From Diacronema lutheri (lineage: Eukaryota > Haptophyta > Pavlovophyceae > Pavlovales > Pavlovaceae), in contig JAGTXO010000001.1 of the NCBI GenBank assembly GCA_019448385.1, positions 1,922,001-1,986,000 on the forward strand: a DNA stretch of 64,000 bases, read 5' to 3'. The position numbers and the translations under genes are program-made. Positions 37,703 through 49,219 of the stretch are shown one piece after another (position 1 is the first letter of the stretch; each line of letters opens with the position of its first letter). Below the pieces are notes generated by a model. That model made no database searches, was not told the origin of the DNA, and saw only the letters and a program-made list of their open reading frames with translations.

Positions 37703-40700
37703 ATGGGCGCCCCCGACGGCGTGTGGGCCGTGCTCGTGGCGGCCCTGCTCGGTGCCGCCAACGCGCAAACGTCCTTCCAGGGCTGCGCCACGACCGATGG
37801 CAGCGACCTTTTCCTCGCGCGCGTTTCGCCCGAGCTGTCCGTCTGCGCGGCCGGTGCGTCGCTCCCGGCGTCGCTGTACGAGCTCACCACGTTCGCCTAC
37901 TCGTCGCGCGGCAAGGCGTCGTACACGGCGACAGGATCGACGAATGGCAAAAACTCGGCCAACCTTTTCACCGTCGATTTTGCGGGCTCCGACTCGCTCA
38001 TCTCGAACGCGCTGTACACCCAGTCGCCCGACCTGCAGGTTCGCGCGCGTGTGGGCCGGGCCGGGTTTGCCACGGCGCGGCGTCTAGGTCGCACGCGGGG
38101 TGGGCAGGATAGTAGCGCCGTGCGTTGTCGCCGCAGCGCCGGTTCTCCGCCGCCCAAGCGCCCCTTGCCACCCGACAGCAGACCGATCCGTTCGGCGCGG
38201 CCGCGTGCTTTGCCGCCGGGCGAGCGCACACGAGCCGTACCATACCGACGCAACGCACCGCCATGCGCGCGCGCGTGCGCCGCGAGCAGATGTACCCGGC
38301 GACCGCAGCCGCTGTGGTGCCCGTGTACAATCTGGCCGAGCTTGGCAACAACACGCTGGTGCTCGACCGCTCCGTCCTGCCCAAGATCTTCCTCGGCGAC
38401 ATCTTCCTGTGGAACGACACGCAGATCCTCGACCTGCAGGACGCGACCACGCGCGCACTCCTCCTCAGCCTCGAGGACCAACTGATCAAACCGGTCGTGC
38501 GCGACGATGGCTCTGGCACGACGGCGATCTTCACCAAGGCGCTCAACCTCTTCTCGCCCAGCACCGACGGCCCCCTGAGCTTTGGCGCGCGCATCGGCGC
38601 GGATGACGTGGTCGACTGGTGCGGCACCGCGCCCTCCGGCGCGCTCGCGCGCCCATGCCGCACGCACCGCCCCCCGCGCGCGCGCTGATGCGCACGGGCC
38701 ACCGCGCGCGCGCGCGCAGGTGCGAGGACGGCATGGAGGACATCTTGTGCGCAGGCACGATTGACGCGACAACGGGCGTTTGCTCGACCAACCCATCAAA
38801 GTTCAACTGCTTCGGCGTGTCGGGCGAGTGCGAGGGCGTGGCGGGGCCGACGGGTTGGCAGCGCGAGACGGGCTTCTCCACATCCGGCAAGGTGACGTGT
38901 GAGAAGGCGCAGCACGGTGGCCGCCGATGGTCATATTACCGCGGCGCCACGACCGTCGGCCTCCTCGCAGCCGTGCTGCAGCTTCCCGGCTCTGTGGGCT
39001 ATTCGGTTCTTGCCGACACGGTCACGCTCTCCATCCCGATCGCACGGATGAAGAACAAGGGTGCGTACACGTGCGCTTTGTCTGCGGCGCAGACAGCCCA
39101 CACCGCGCGCCGCGCGCGGCGCCCGTGTCTCGCTCGGCTGTGCCGCGCCCGCGCAACGCGTGACGCCCGCGCGGCGTCTTCGCGCGCCCGGCTTGGCGCG
39201 CGCGCTGCACGCGCGCGCGCGCGCGCACGCTCGACGCGGCGTGCGCGCGTGCCGCGCAGCCGGCACCGTCGTCGCCGCTGATTCCGAGTCGGTCTCGTTT
39301 GCGCTGCTCGAGCTTGGCGGCAACTTTGATGCGCGCGGCACCGCCGACCTCTTCGACGCGTCGTCGACCTTCGCGTGGCCGATCGCTGGGTACACGTACC
39401 ACGTCACGCGCAAGGGGCTCGACGACGACATGGTGAACCACATGACAGGCCCACAGCAGGTCATGTTCAAGTGCAGCACGCGCAATGAGACCTTCAAGTA
39501 CTTTGAGTGGTTTTACACTTCGCCGACGCCCAATGCGATCGCCGAGCAGCTCGGCTTTACCAACCTGCCGTCCTTCATCGCCGACACGCTCGTCGAAGAC
39601 ATGCTGCAGGAGAACTACTGTCAGGACGCGGGCGGCTCGCCGCGGCTGGCCAAGGCGATCACGCAGATCCAGTTCAACCTCGTGTTCATCTCGGACATGT
39701 CGACGTTCCTTCTCGACACTTACGTGAACGTGTACAAGGAGGTAGACCCGCTCGTGCTCTGGTCGTACAAGGTCATGCCGAGCGGCGAGCTTGGCGCGAC
39801 GCTGCTGCAGACGGGCACGTACACCGATTCGGCCGTCACCTCCGCCAGCCTCGCCAGCGGCCTGGGCATCGCGCACATTGCCAAATCCGCCGCCGCGGCG
39901 CTGCCGACCAACGTTGTCGTGACGCCCTTCTACGCCGTTGGGATTGCCGTCATCTATCACCTCAAGGACGACGAGAGCCTCGACCTCGCCGCCTCGCTCC
40001 GCACGCTGCGCGACGCATTCTTGCTGACGGGCAACACCTTCGCCGCGCTCGACACGACCGGCGGCGCGGCGGCCTTCACGGGCACGTTTCGGCTCGTCAT
40101 CCGGTCGGATGACTGCGACACGACGGAGATACTCACGGCGGGGCTCATCCGGCACTTTGGCTGCGCGGCGGGCGGCTCGGGCGTCGGCACGCCGATCTGC
40201 GCGTGCCTGGGCGGCACGCCCTTCCGCCAGCTGAGCGCCGCCTACTTTGATGGCACGCGCGCCAATGTGGGCGGCCCGGGCGTCGGCTGCGGCACGTGGA
40301 ATTCGCCGGATGACGTCGTGTTCGTCGACTCGGAGCCGACGGCCAAGGCGGCCGTCACCTACTACCCGAGGGCGATCGGCTTCTGGGCGCAAGTCGGCAC
40401 GCTCGAGAACGTCAAAGCGCTCGCGCTCTCGGACATCACCGGGCTGACGGGCAACCTCGAGATCGGCGATGCGTCACTCAAGGCATGCGACACGATGCAG
40501 TCGCGCTTCACCGTGCGCGCGGGCACGGCGTACGAGTCCTCGCTCTTCGACACGATGCAAGCAACGTCGCCGTCGTGCTGGCCGTTCGCGCGCCTCTACT
40601 CGCTCGTGATCAGGCAGCTCGAGGTCACGTCCAAGCAGTGCCCGCGCAACGCCTTCTTCGCAGGCGAGGGCCAGTCGCTCTCCGCCGAGTTTGCGCAGTA

Positions 40701-43495
40701 CCTGTTCTCGTCGGACGAGGTGCTCGCCGCCGTCACCAACCTCGGTCTCGTGCCGGTCGACACGGCCGGCCGCGACGCCGCGTCCGACCTGCTCACGTTC
40801 GACTGCACGCCCGCCTCGTCGGCGTGCCCCGCCGGCTCTTACTTTGACGCGGACGCGGGCAAGTGCAAGAACTGCGCCGTCGGCTCGATCGCCTCGTCGT
40901 CTGGGCAAACGCAGTGCCAGGAGTGCCCGCCCGGCTCGTACGAGAGCAACCGCAAAGTCTGCCTCCTGTGCGCGTCGGACGAGTACCAGCCCGAGGCGGG
41001 GCAGTCGTCGTGCCTGCGGTGCGTGGACAACTCGCTCTTCCTCGAGGAGTCCGAGGACGCGACCATCCCGTTCATCCCGCGCCAAGGCGCAGCGCTCAAG
41101 TCACAGTGCGCGTGCATCGATGGATTCTATGCGCCAAGGGCCAAGGACCTCGGCGAGGAGTGCCTGCCGTGCCCGGTCGGTGCCGTCTGCAAGGGCACGG
41201 GCTTCTCGGCGCGCATCGTGCCCGTGCCGCAGGGCGGCTGGTACTTCCGCGAGGCCGCGCGCGAGGTGATGCTCAAGTGCCTCTCGCCTCTCGCATGCCC
41301 CGGCGGCGCCCTCAACCTGTGCGGCGATGGATACGTTGGCGACCTGTGCGCGCAGTGCGAGGAGAACTACTTCTCCAGCTCGGGCTCGTGCAGCGTGTGC
41401 AAGCGGGGCAACCAGGTGGCGGGCGGCATCGCGATGATCATGTTTGTGATCATCGCAGTCGCGCTGCACTACATCGCCAACATTGACCGCACGGGCTCTC
41501 TCATGCGCTCGACGACCGCCGCTGCGGCGGAGGTGCAGTCCATGATCCTCTTCCTGCAAATCTTCAACCTCTTTCTCGTCGTGCGCGTCAACTGGCCGCC
41601 GGAGATCCGCGAGCTCATGGGCTACTTTGCGTGGGTGAACATCGACCTGTCCATACTGTCGCTCGAGTGCACGATCGACATTGACTACGTTGAGAATTAC
41701 CGGCTCAAGGTGCTCTTCCCGTTCGTGTTCGTCGGCTTCTACGTGCTCTACACGCTCGGCTTCTGGGCCTACTTCGTGTACAAGTTCCCCTTTTCCGTGG
41801 CGGTGAAGGAGGCCAAGCTCTTCATCTTCAAGAGCCTGAACGCATCGTGCTTAATCACGTCGATCCTCTACCTGTCGACCACCAAGACGATCATGGAGGC
41901 CTTCACGTGCACGCGCCAGCCCGACGGCTCGCTGACAATGCCCCTCTATCCGGCGCTCGAGTGCAACTCGCCCGAGTACTTCCGTGAGGTGCAGCCGGTT
42001 GCGGTTGCGGGGCTGATCCTTGTCGGGCTCGGCTATCCGATTCTACTGTTCGTCGTCTTCTTCGCCGGGTACGACACCATGTCGGAGGCGATCTTCATCT
42101 CGACGCAGATCATGCGCGCGCCCTTCAAGAAGAAATTTTACTTCTGGGAGGTCGTCGACCTGCTGCGCAAGTTCATCATTGCGCTCATGCTCTCCGCCGG
42201 CGGCGTCCTCACGACGGGCACCCAGCTCGCCGGTCTCTCGATCATCATGATCGCCGCGCTGATGGTGCAAGTCTTCTATCGGCCGTTCAAGCATCTCAAC
42301 GTCAACTCGCTCGTCGTGTACATCTTCTCGGTCCTGCTGTTCGTGCTTATCACTGCAGGCATGATCTTCAACGAGAGTGCGTCGGACAACTCGAAGTGCG
42401 CCGGCCAGTCGCGCCCGAGCGCGCGCGCGCGGCCTGCGCGCTGGCTCGCGGCATCACGCCGCGCGCGCGTCAGCGCTCGCACGGCGCGCGCCGCACGACG
42501 CTCAGGCGCCGGCCGCCACTCCTCGCCCGCGCTCCGCCCTGTGCGCGCGAAGTGCGCTGCGCACAGGCCTTACGATACTCACATATATTGTCGTCGTCTC
42601 CGCGATCGTCCTCTCGCTCGGCAACGTCGCCCTCGCAATCATGGTCTTCCGAAAGACGCGAATGACGGGCGAGGTGGTGCAGCACCAGGTGCGGCGCGGG
42701 CGATGCGCGCCGTCGCGCACACCCTGCGCGGCGCGGGCGCGGAGGTCGGGCGCGTTCCCGAGCCTCTTGCCTTTGCTGCCCTTCCGCCATCCCCGTGGCT
42801 CCCGCCCACCACGCTCGTGCCCGACCTTGCCTCGTCGTGCGTGTGCGCAGGTGCTCATCACGCCTGAGCTGCTCGACATGACGGTGGAGCAGCTGCGCGA
42901 GGTACAGTCGGAGAACGTGATCGCGCAGTGCAAGGAGATCATCGACGATGAGGATATGCAGCGCTCGTTCAACGACGCCGTCTGCCTCCTCTTCGTCCTC
43001 TCGTCCACGTCCAAGCGGGGGGGTGGCAGCCGACGCTCAAACAAGAAGGTCGCACGCACGGACTCAGGCGATTCCTCGCTCTCATTTGCCGACCATCACA
43101 CGCTCGGCAACGACGAGGACGACGACGCGCACGATGTCGAAGACACGCGCGGCCACGCGCACAACGCGCAGGCCAGGGCATCGGTTGACAATAAGCCAAT
43201 TCTGGCCGGCAAGCAGCCGCCGAGCGAGGAGCCGAGCAAGCCGGCCGGGCTGCAGCACATTGACTCGACCAAAATCCTCAACCAGTTCGGCTCGAGCGCG
43301 CGTGTAACCAAGCTTTCCAAGCAGGTCGCGGAGCAGGGCGCGGTGGCTGAGCCGATTGCCAGCCCGCGCGGGCGCAGGCCGGAGACCGATGACGATGCGC
43401 CCTCGCACAAGCAGGCAAAGAAGCAGATCCTCAGCCCGCGGCCAGGCGAGCAGAGCAAAAAGCCGCAGCTCGACGACGACGACCTCCTCGCCTGA
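37703..43495 (+). CDS. Two PstS-like binding domains fused to a Cys-rich module and multipass membrane region
   Basis: Six exons (37703-38038, 38290-38618, 38720-39060, 39260-42376, 42567-42688, 42851-43495) give 1,629 residues; all five joins keep frame. A signal peptide (VWAVLVAALLGAANAQ) leads into a phosphate-binding-protein-like domain: LPASLYELTTFAYSSRGKAS, DFAGSDSLIS, AAAVVPVYNLAEL, LPKIFLGDIFLWNDTQILDL, and later FAWPIAGYTYHV with FEWFYTSPTPNAIAEQLGFT. A second, more diverged copy follows (VVVTPFYAVGIAVIYHLKDD, about 555-575). Then comes a GCC2/GCC3-type Cys module (CPAGSYFDADAGKCKNC, about 855-930), and 7-9 membrane helices from about 1,055 (GGIAMIMFVIIAVALHYIAN) to 1,400. A cytosolic tail is acidic and disordered. 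The layout suggests a surface receptor or sensor for phosphate or a similar anion. It is not an ABC transporter; no permease or ATPase domain is present. Confidence 0.8.
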
Positions 43496-43530
43496 GTAAT
43501 TCGCCCCCATGATGTGCGCTGTATCCGCCG

Positions 43531-44889
43531 TCACTGTCGAAATGCTGGCGCGTCTTGGTCGGTGCGCCTCACCTGGCGCGCATGGCCAAATGCGGCAGAG
43601 CCGCGTGTGCCCGCGTCGCGTGCCGCGCCGACGGCGAGCGAGCTCGCGCTGCGCGGCGAGGCTTGGCGCGGAAGCGCAGTGGCGGGTCCGTGGCCACGGC
43701 TGAACTCATGGTGGCTTGGGTGGCGCGGCCTTGCTTGCTCGCCCTGCCGGGAAATGCGCCCTTGCGGCGGCGGCATGGGCGCTTGCGTCGGCCGCGGGTG
43801 CTCGAGCGCTGCGGTCGCGGGCGCGGCGGTCTGCCAGCCAGAGCCGTGTGGCGCGTCGCGCGGCCGCGCCAGCGAGCGCTGCAAAGCGGCTGTTTCAGCC
43901 ACCGTCTGCGTGTGCACCGAGGCCGACGCCGGCCGTGCGTGCATGGCCGCTGCCCGCGCCGGGGTCGCATGCGCGTGCGCACCGCGCAAGGCGTCCTGCG
44001 GGCGCGCCGCTGCAGGCTGGAAGCTGGCAGTTGGACCGGCAGCGGCGCCAGCGAGGACAGGCGCAAACGCGTGCGCCATGCGCGAAGCGCCGAGGGTGCT
44101 GAGAGCAGGCGCGGCCGCGGTCACAAATGTTGGCGTCCGCACCTCGCGCGGGCCGAGCTGCTCGCCGCGCTCGCCCTCATCAAAGACAAGCCGAGACACC
44201 TCGCGCGAGTGCACGCGCGGACCGGAAGGACGGCCGGCCGCGGCGCTGCCGGGCCGCGAGCTGAGAACGGCCACGGCGTGGCGCAGCGTCTCCGCGCGCT
44301 GTTTGGCGCTCTGCTGGCGCGTGTCGACCAACCGCTGCCGCTGCGCGGCGAGGCCCTCGACCTGCTCCGCCGCGTACGGGAAGCCGGCGTGTGGCTGCGC
44401 CGCTGGCTCGTGGCGCACGTCGCGGTGCGGGTGGAACAGGTGCCCCTCCGCGAGCCGACGCTCAGAGAGGCGCACGCGCTCGGCCGTAGTAAGCCCGAGC
44501 ATCGAGTCGGCGAGCGGCACGTGGCCTGTGTAGCCCTCAACCGCACGGTCGCGGCTGCCGAATGGGACGGGCCATTCTAGCGCGGCGGGCGTGTTGCCCG
44601 TCGCGGTTTGCACCGCGGCCGCGGCGAGTGTCTCTTCGTAGCCAAGCCCATACGTTTGCCGCGCGCCCGGCACGTACACCGACAGCGCCTTGGCGTCGCG
44701 CGGCCGGTCGAGCGACACCTCCGCGAGAGAATAGTGGATGCCAGAATAAGCAGGGATGGACGCACCGTGCTCATGCGCGTGGGCCATACGATTGTGATAG
44801 TCGATCAGCTCGCGCGCCGGGCGCTGCCCGGGCTTCATCGCGTCCGCGCCCATTCCGCCAGCGCGCACAAACTGCGCCCAGTCCGCCAT
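43531..44889 (-). CDS. Probable ciliary microtubule-associated protein (CIMIP2/FAM166-like motifs)
   Basis: A single exon of 452 residues. The N-terminal half has short motifs typical of flagellar microtubule proteins: ASIPAYSGIHYSLAEV, YVPGARQTYGLGYEETL, and VEGYTGHVPLADSMLGLTTA, where GYTGHVP resembles the GYTG-x-(V/I)P repeat of FAM166/CIMIP2 proteins that sit inside doublet microtubules. A helical AAEQVEGLAAQRQRLVDTRQ follows. The C-terminal half is Ala/Pro/Arg rich and probably disordered. The assignment rests on these short motifs only. If correct, the organism bears a flagellum. It converges on the PstS-fusion gene at 35 bp. Confidence 0.45.
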   Translation of the reverse strand: MADWAQFVRAGGMGADAMKPGQRPARELIDYHNRMAHAHEHGASIPAYSGIHYSLAEVSLDRPRDAKALSVYVPGARQTYGLGYEETLAAAAVQTATGNTPAALEWPVPFGSRDRAVEGYTGHVPLADSMLGLTTAERVRLSERRLAEGHLFHPHRDVRHEPAAQPHAGFPYAAEQVEGLAAQRQRLVDTRQQSAKQRAETLRHAVAVLSSRPGSAAAGRPSGPRVHSREVSRLVFDEGERGEQLGPREVRTPTFVTAAAPALSTLGASRMAHAFAPVLAGAAAGPTASFQPAAARPQDALRGAHAHATPARAAAMHARPASASVHTQTVAETAALQRSLARPRDAPHGSGWQTAAPATAALEHPRPTQAPMPPPQGRISRQGEQARPRHPSHHEFSRGHGPATALPRQASPRSASSLAVGAARDAGTRGSAAFGHARQVRRTDQDAPAFRQ

Positions 44890-45257
44890 CGGCCTATCGC
44901 CGCGTTTGAAGATCGAGCCGAAACGGCCGTGGCGTCAGTTCAGCTTTTAATGACTGTGAGCGTGAGTGATGTACTAACGGCGCTTACATCAGGACAGCGG
45001 GGTCAGCACCAGCTGAGCCTGAGTGATGTACACCGCGCCCCTCTTCCTCGGGCGCGCGCAACCTCCGACTCCAAAGGACCAGCCCACCGGCGCCGCGCAG
45101 CTCGCGCGGCCGTCGGGCCGGGCGGAAGCGCCCGCGTGGCGCATGCGGGGGTAAAAATTGTAGGCACGTCGCGCCGCAGGTGTCGTCGGCAGCCAGGCAG
45201 CTCGCCTGCGCGCTGTGCAGCGGGGGCGCCAAGCCTGCCAAACGGTACCGCGCCGCC
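44890..45257. other. Spacer between the ciliary-type gene and cyclin B
   Basis: 367 bp upstream of the ciliary-type gene and downstream of the cyclin stop. It contains two GAGTGATGTAC copies (about 44,963 and 45,020). It presumably carries the promoter of the leftward gene. No further gene is seen. Confidence 0.4.
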
Positions 45258-46701
45258 TCAGAGCTCGACGGGCTCGATCAGGGCGACGGCGCTGAGCTTG
45301 TCCTGCGAATACTTCTTCCTGACGGCGGTGAGGCTGTTTTTGGACGCCGCCTTGACAATCGCGTTCATGTCCTTCATGCACGGCAGCAGCGTCGACTCGG
45401 CGTAGCACGTGTGCTGCTGCAGCGTCGACGACTGCGCACGCGTGGCGCGCGGCGGCCGGTGCGTCAGACGGCGGCGCCGGTGATGGCGCGAAAACGGACG
45501 CGGCGATGCGGCGCAACTGCGCGCGGTGAAGGCGCGCGCAGTTGCGCGCACCCAGCTCGCGCTGCCGAGCATCTTGTGTGCGAGGCAGACGGCCGAGGCG
45601 GCGATCACGGACGGCAAGTACTTGAGCATACGGTACTCTTGCAGCGTGAGCTCGACGAGGTAGGCGCACAGCCGCTCCTCCCTGCTCTCCTCGGGTCGCA
45701 GGTAGCCGGCCACTTTGACAAAGCGCTTGAGGAAGGCGTACGGCGAGGGCGCGGTCACGTTGAAGTTGAGCGCGCCGAGCATCGTCGCCTCCATCTTGAG
45801 GATTTCCTCGCGCGAGTAGGCCTTGTCCGAGATGTAGACAAAATCGCGCACCTCGGGCGCGTAGATCTCCTCGTACTTGGACGCGATGAACATCGCGGTC
45901 ACGCCCACGAGCTGCAGCTTGTTGCGCTGAATGCCCTTCTTTGAGAGGAAGCGGTCGATCAGGTTGGCGGTCACGTACATGGTCTCGGGCACCAGCTTGA
46001 ATTTGAGGTGCACCTCGACGAGCCAGTCGATCAGGATTGCGCGCATCTTTTCGTTCACGTCGGTCTGCTGCGCCATGTACGTCGGCGGCGCCAAATACTT
46101 GCCCTGCGCGCGAGGCGTGGCCGTGGCCAGTGCGGATCGAGACGAAATGAGGTGAGGCCGCGCGCCGCGCGTGTGCGCAGCGGCAACGCGCAAGCGCGCA
46201 GACGCGGCGGAGGCAGCACACCTCAGTCTCACGCATGCACCGCATGATGTCCTTGATATACGGCACGACGCACTGCGCATCCGTCGAGTCGGACGCGTCA
46301 ATCGGATCGGGCGCGTCGGTCGAGCCGTAGCCCTCGCCAAGCTTGACGGTCCTGAGAGACGAGTCGATGTGCGCGAGGGAGTGCTTCGGGTTGAGGCCAC
46401 CGAGCGTCTTTGTGCCTTCCGCGCCGAGGCCGAGGCCCTTTTGCGAGCCGAGGAACCCGCCCTGTTTCTGCACGGGCGGCGTTGCGGCGCCGGGGGCCGT
46501 CGGGGTTTGCGCCATCAGCGCGAGGGCCTCGCGCCCCGCGCTGCGGGCAGACAGGGTAGGGGTGCGCGCGTAGCGAGCGTGCGCGGTGCGCGTAGCGCGT
46601 ACGGTTGACCCTTTGCCCAATTTGGCGTCGTGCGCGGCTGTGCGGTTGGAGATGTCGCCGAGGACGGCGCGACGCGTCACGGGTCCGCCGAACGAGGTCA
46701 T
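45258..46701 (-). CDS. B-type cyclin
   Basis: Three exons (46701-46222, 46103-45552, 45431-45258) give 401 residues. A destruction box RAVLGDISN lies at about residues 11-19, so the protein should be degraded by the APC/C. The cyclin box reads YIKDIMRCMRETEGKYLAPP, MRAILIDWLVEVHLKFKLVP, TANLIDRFLSKKGIQRNKLQ and VTAMFIASKYEEIYAPEVRD. The second fold contains LNFNVTAPSPYAFLKRFVKV and ends with LPCMKDMNAIVKAA and SLTAVRKKYSQDKL. These are mitotic cyclin features; the partner would be a CDK1-type kinase. Both joins (donors GTGTGC, GTGCGC) are phase 0 and restore family alignments. The upstream spacer to the chromate transporter is 643 bp and likely holds both promoters. Confidence 0.92.
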
Positions 46702-47344
46702 TGTGCGTGTGAAGGTCTGCGCGGCGAAAGGGGCATGCGGCGCGCGGTGGAACGGCCGGGCGCGAGCCACGCGCGTAAGCGTGAGGGAGCAAGCGCGCCA
46801 AGCACGCTCGGCCTTTTGGCGGCCGGGCGACACGCCCGCGCGACGCACGCGCCGACCTGTGCGTGCGTGGTTGGAAGCGAAAGCGCTCTTGAATCGAGGA
46901 CGGTTTCAACACGAGGCGTTTCAGCCTGAAACGCGCTGGGTGTGTTTTAGTGAACCCAGTGTGGTCACTGTAATGAAGAGGCGACGCAGCCAACGCGAAT
47001 CTGGACGGGGTGAGACGGCGGCAAGACGACACAAAATGACGAGTGCTGTCGCGCATAGCGCGCGCCGATTCCCACGTCGGGCGCGTGAGGCGAGGGAGAA
47101 TGGCCTCGGGTGCTTCTCAGACTCAGACTGCCACCGCAGCATGTTTCGACGAGGTGCTCCGAAGCTGCGAGCCTGTGAGGAGGGGGCGTGTAGTGTGTCA
47201 TGAGGACGGGAGACCAAGAGGTCTGGACTCTCGTCAGACAAGCCGGGACGGTTTGCCGCGCTCGTGGCGTGCGCAAGGCCAAGGTTCTGAAACTGGTGCC
47301 CCGACGCGAAACGGCGCAGAGATACTACTACGGCTCCTTGGAAA
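46702..47344. promoter_or_regulatory. Divergent promoter spacer, cyclin B / chromate transporter
   Basis: 643 bp without a credible gene, much longer than the other divergent spacers in this window. Sequence around 46,880-47,000 is lower in GC, and TTTCAA/TTTCAG and CCAGTGTGG-type motifs occur near 46,905-46,970. A cell-cycle control element is plausible for a mitotic cyclin, but none can be named from sequence. Confidence 0.4.
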
Positions 47345-49162
47345 ATGGCACGCGAAGCTTCCGGCCCGCCGTTTGTGGCGCCTGGGGACGAGCCTCGGAG
47401 CGCCGAGCCGAGCGCGGTGGAAGTGGACGAGGCAGAGGACGCCCCGCCTTCGCCGTCGCCCACGTCCAAGCCGGCAGCCCTCGCCGGCGCGGCGCCTGGC
47501 TCGGCCGGGCCGCGCGAGGATGACGTGCCGTACCTCACGCGGCTCGCCGAGGTCGCGACCGCCTTCTTCCCGATCGGCTTCATCGCGTTTGGCGGGCCGC
47601 AGGCGCACATTGCGATGCTGCGCGAGGTCTTCGTGCTCAAGCGCAAGTGGCTCGACGAGGATCGCTTCCTCGAGCTGATGAGTCTCGGGCAGGCGATGCC
47701 CGGCCCAACGTCGACGCAGGTCGCGACGGCGCTCGGCATCTCGCGCGCGGGCTGGTTGGGCGGGCTGGTCTCCTTCTTTTTGTTCGACTGGGTGGGGTTC
47801 ATCGTGTGCATCGCCGTGGGCGCGGTGCTCAACGCGCTCGTCGAGGGCGCACAGGCCGATCAGCGCGCGGTGGAGGTGTACAAGGAGGTGGTGGTCGGTA
47901 TGGGCCCAGCGGCCATCTCGCAGGTCTTCCTCGCGGCCTACTCGCTTGGGATCAAGGTGACGGGCGGGGACAGCATCAAGGTGGCGCTTGCGCTGATCAC
48001 ATGCCTCCTCGCGCTCCTCCTCCCCTCGTCCTTCACCGCCGCCATCCTGTACCTCGTGATCATGGTCTGCGGCGGGGTCATCACCGTCCTCGACTCGCGC
48101 AGGCCGTCGCGCAAGGGCCAGTACCCGACGGCGGCACCTGCGGACAAGGAGCTGCTCAAGCGGATGGGGATGCAGCCGCGCGACGGCTACATCCTCGCCT
48201 TTGCCACCGTCGCCCTCTTCATCGTGACGTGGGTGCTCGTGCTCTCGCCGCGCGTGACGTACTCGTCACCCTACTCGGCGCAACTGTTCGCCCTCTTCCA
48301 GACGCTCTTCAAGATGGGCGGCACGATCTACGGCGGCGGGCAGGTGGTGCTGCCGATGCTCGAGAACGAGTTTGTCACCCGCTGCGGCGACGAGCCCAAC
48401 TATGTTGAGGACTTTGCAGGCTCGGCCGCCGCAGCGGGCGGCTGCTCGTGGGTGTCGGCCGAGACGTTTGCGTTCGGCCTCGCGCTCGCGCAGTCGCTGC
48501 CCGGCCCGCTGTTCAACTTCTCCGCCTTCCTCGGCGCAGCCTACCTCGGCGTGCCCGGCGGCTTTGTCGGCTTCATCGGTGCGCCGCCGCCCGCCCGCAG
48601 CTCGCGTTCGGCGGCGCCACGCGCGCGCCGTGCAGACACCCTTTCGACGTCCCACGCTGCCCTGCCCGGCGTGGCCTACCGCCGCGGCTCGCTCGCCCCC
48701 GCGCAGGCCTCTTCGCGCCGGGCATCATGCTCATCTACGCGTTCATGCCCTTCTGGGAGCGGCTGCGCGCGCGGCTGTGGGTGCGCTGCCTGCTGGTCGG
48801 CATGAACGCGTCGTCGATCGGGCTCGTGTTTGCGGCGTGCGTGCAGCTCTACTTCAAGTTTGTGCGCGTCTCGGGCGAGGCGGTCGTCATGCTGCTCGCC
48901 GCCGCGCTCGTGCAGGGGTACAAGGTGCCCGCCCCCATCGCCATCTTTGGCTGTGCCGGGCTGGGCTGGGCGCTCTTTGCCCTCGACGCCGGTGCGCGCG
49001 AGGGGGGCGATGCTGCGCGCGCGCCCCCTGCGGCTGCGCGCGCACTCGGCACGCAGCCCTTCACGAGCGCTGCTGCGGCGCGGCGCGGCGCGCGCAGGTG
49101 GCCCGTACTGCCACGTGGGCACGTACGGCTCCTACCCGCTCCAGACCAAGAACTGCCTTTAA
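47345..49162 (+). CDS. Chromate ion transporter (CHR) family protein
   Basis: Three exons (47345-48578, 48707-48991, 49098-49162) give 527 residues. After a disordered N-terminus (first 60 residues) the CHR signature appears: FFPIGFIAFGGPQAHIAMLR, ELMSLGQAMPGPTSTQVATA, and in the second half FKMGGTIYGGGQVVLPMLEN, FGLALAQSLPGPLFNFSAFL. So it is a two-domain (long-chain) CHR protein with about ten hydrophobic helices. Such transporters move chromate, sulfate or related oxyanions across membranes; in algae the natural substrate is uncertain. Both introns start GTGCGC and split Gly codons. The last exon encodes GGPYCHVGTYGSYPLQTKNC, an unusual Cys/Tyr-rich tail. The stop is 57 bp from the stop of the converging gene. 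Confidence 0.88.
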
Positions 49163-49219
49163 GAAATTGCATTGTGTTCAATAGGAAATTGACCGCGAAT
49201 GGGTATTGCGCGAGACTGC

